Below, one piece after another: positions 6,583 through 6,909 of a DNA stretch of 6,909 nt. Each line of letters opens with the position of its first letter. Position 1 is the stretch's first letter. The translations under genes were made by a program, and so were the position numbers. The DNA lies in the NCBI GenBank assembly GCA_035499735.1, contig DATJYC010000067.1:1-6909 (forward strand). The letters run 5' to 3'. Source of the stretch: VBDM01 sp035499735. GTDB taxonomy: Bacteria; Pseudomonadota; Gammaproteobacteria; Burkholderiales; SG8-39. Under the pieces are notes generated by a model that worked only from the letters and a program-made list of their open reading frames with translations, made no database searches and was not told the DNA's origin.

Positions 6583-6909
6583 ATGAGACGGATCTGCATT
6601 GCCTTCACCGTGGCGCTCTCTGCGGTCGCGCACGCGCAGAATTACCCGAGCAAGCCCATCCGCCTCCTCGTCGGGTTTCCTCCCGGCGGCGGCATGGACC
6701 TCGCGGCGCGCGTCTACGCGGCGAGCCTCGCGGAGCCGCTCGGCACCGCCATCGTGGTGGAGAACCGCCCGGGCGCGACGGGGATCGTCGCAGGCGAGGT
6801 GGTCGCCAAGGCCGCGCCGGACGGCTATACGTTGCTCGTCGGCGCATCGGGGCAGATGACCATCAACCCGGTGATCATCGCGAAGCATCCCTACGACACG
6901 GTGCGCGAC
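6583..6909 (+). CDS. Second Bug/TctC-family solute-binding protein (3' end beyond window)
   Basis: Starts one base after the preceding stop and stays open to the right edge: 109 codons of an expected 320 or so. Signal peptide MRRICIAFTVALSAVAHA, cleavage likely AHA|QN. Family landmarks align without gaps to the previous gene: YPSKPIRLLVGFPPGGGMD (21-39), VVENRPGATG (58-67), KAAPDGYTLL, then the INPVIIAKHPYDTVRD segment typical of this family. Its first ligand loop is the usual PGGGxD form. The Shine-Dalgarno signal is poor (GGA at 6575-6577), so translation is probably coupled to the upstream paralogue. The pair looks like an old duplication, since identity outside motifs is low by eye. Ligand unknown. 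Confidence 0.92.
   Translation, partial: MRRICIAFTVALSAVAHAQNYPSKPIRLLVGFPPGGGMDLAARVYAASLAEPLGTAIVVENRPGATGIVAGEVVAKAAPDGYTLLVGASGQMTINPVIIAKHPYDTVRD

Noticed and set aside
4832..6909. Intrinsic terminators between the plus-strand genes
   Set aside because: Gaps are 13 bp or less and show no stem followed by a T-run.

Overview
The window looks like chromosomal DNA of a GC-rich Gram-negative bacterium, most likely a betaproteobacterium (Burkholderiales-like). This rests on the very high GC content, the strong G/C preference at third codon positions, and two adjacent Bug/TctC-type periplasmic binding proteins, a family hugely expanded in that group. No tool was run. All calls come from reading translations and motifs by eye.

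Layout: (1) On the minus strand, from 2591 off the left edge, lies a large polysaccharide export protein of the outer-membrane polysaccharide exporter (OPX) family. It has a signal peptide, a Poly_export domain and five SLBB-type beta-grasp modules, and is still open after 863 codons. (2) A 124-bp divergent intergenic region (2592-2715) holds an AT-rich core with overlapping candidate promoters, a short inverted repeat, and an mRNA hairpin just upstream of the exporter's ribosome binding site. (3) On the plus strand, gmd (2716-3807) and fcl (3821-4831) together turn GDP-mannose into GDP-L-fucose. (4) An alpha/beta hydrolase of the 3-oxoadipate enol-lactonase type (4828-5613) starts inside the fcl stop codon (ATGA overlap). 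(5) Two Bug-type solute-binding proteins follow (5625-6581, and 6583 to the right edge).

Functionally, the left half is the edge of an exopolysaccharide or capsule locus: export protein plus precursor supply for a fucose-containing (or related 6-deoxyhexose) polymer. GDP-mannose synthesis, glycosyltransferases, a Wzc-like kinase and a polymerase are not in the window. The right half looks catabolic or uptake-related: a cytoplasmic hydrolase and binding proteins for small, probably carboxylated, solutes. All five plus-strand genes point the same way with gaps of -4 to 13 bp and no visible terminator, so they may be one transcript although their roles seem unrelated. This junction is the most curious organisational feature. 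I see no convincing wholly novel system. No tRNA, rRNA, CRISPR array, insertion sequence or integrase was recognised.
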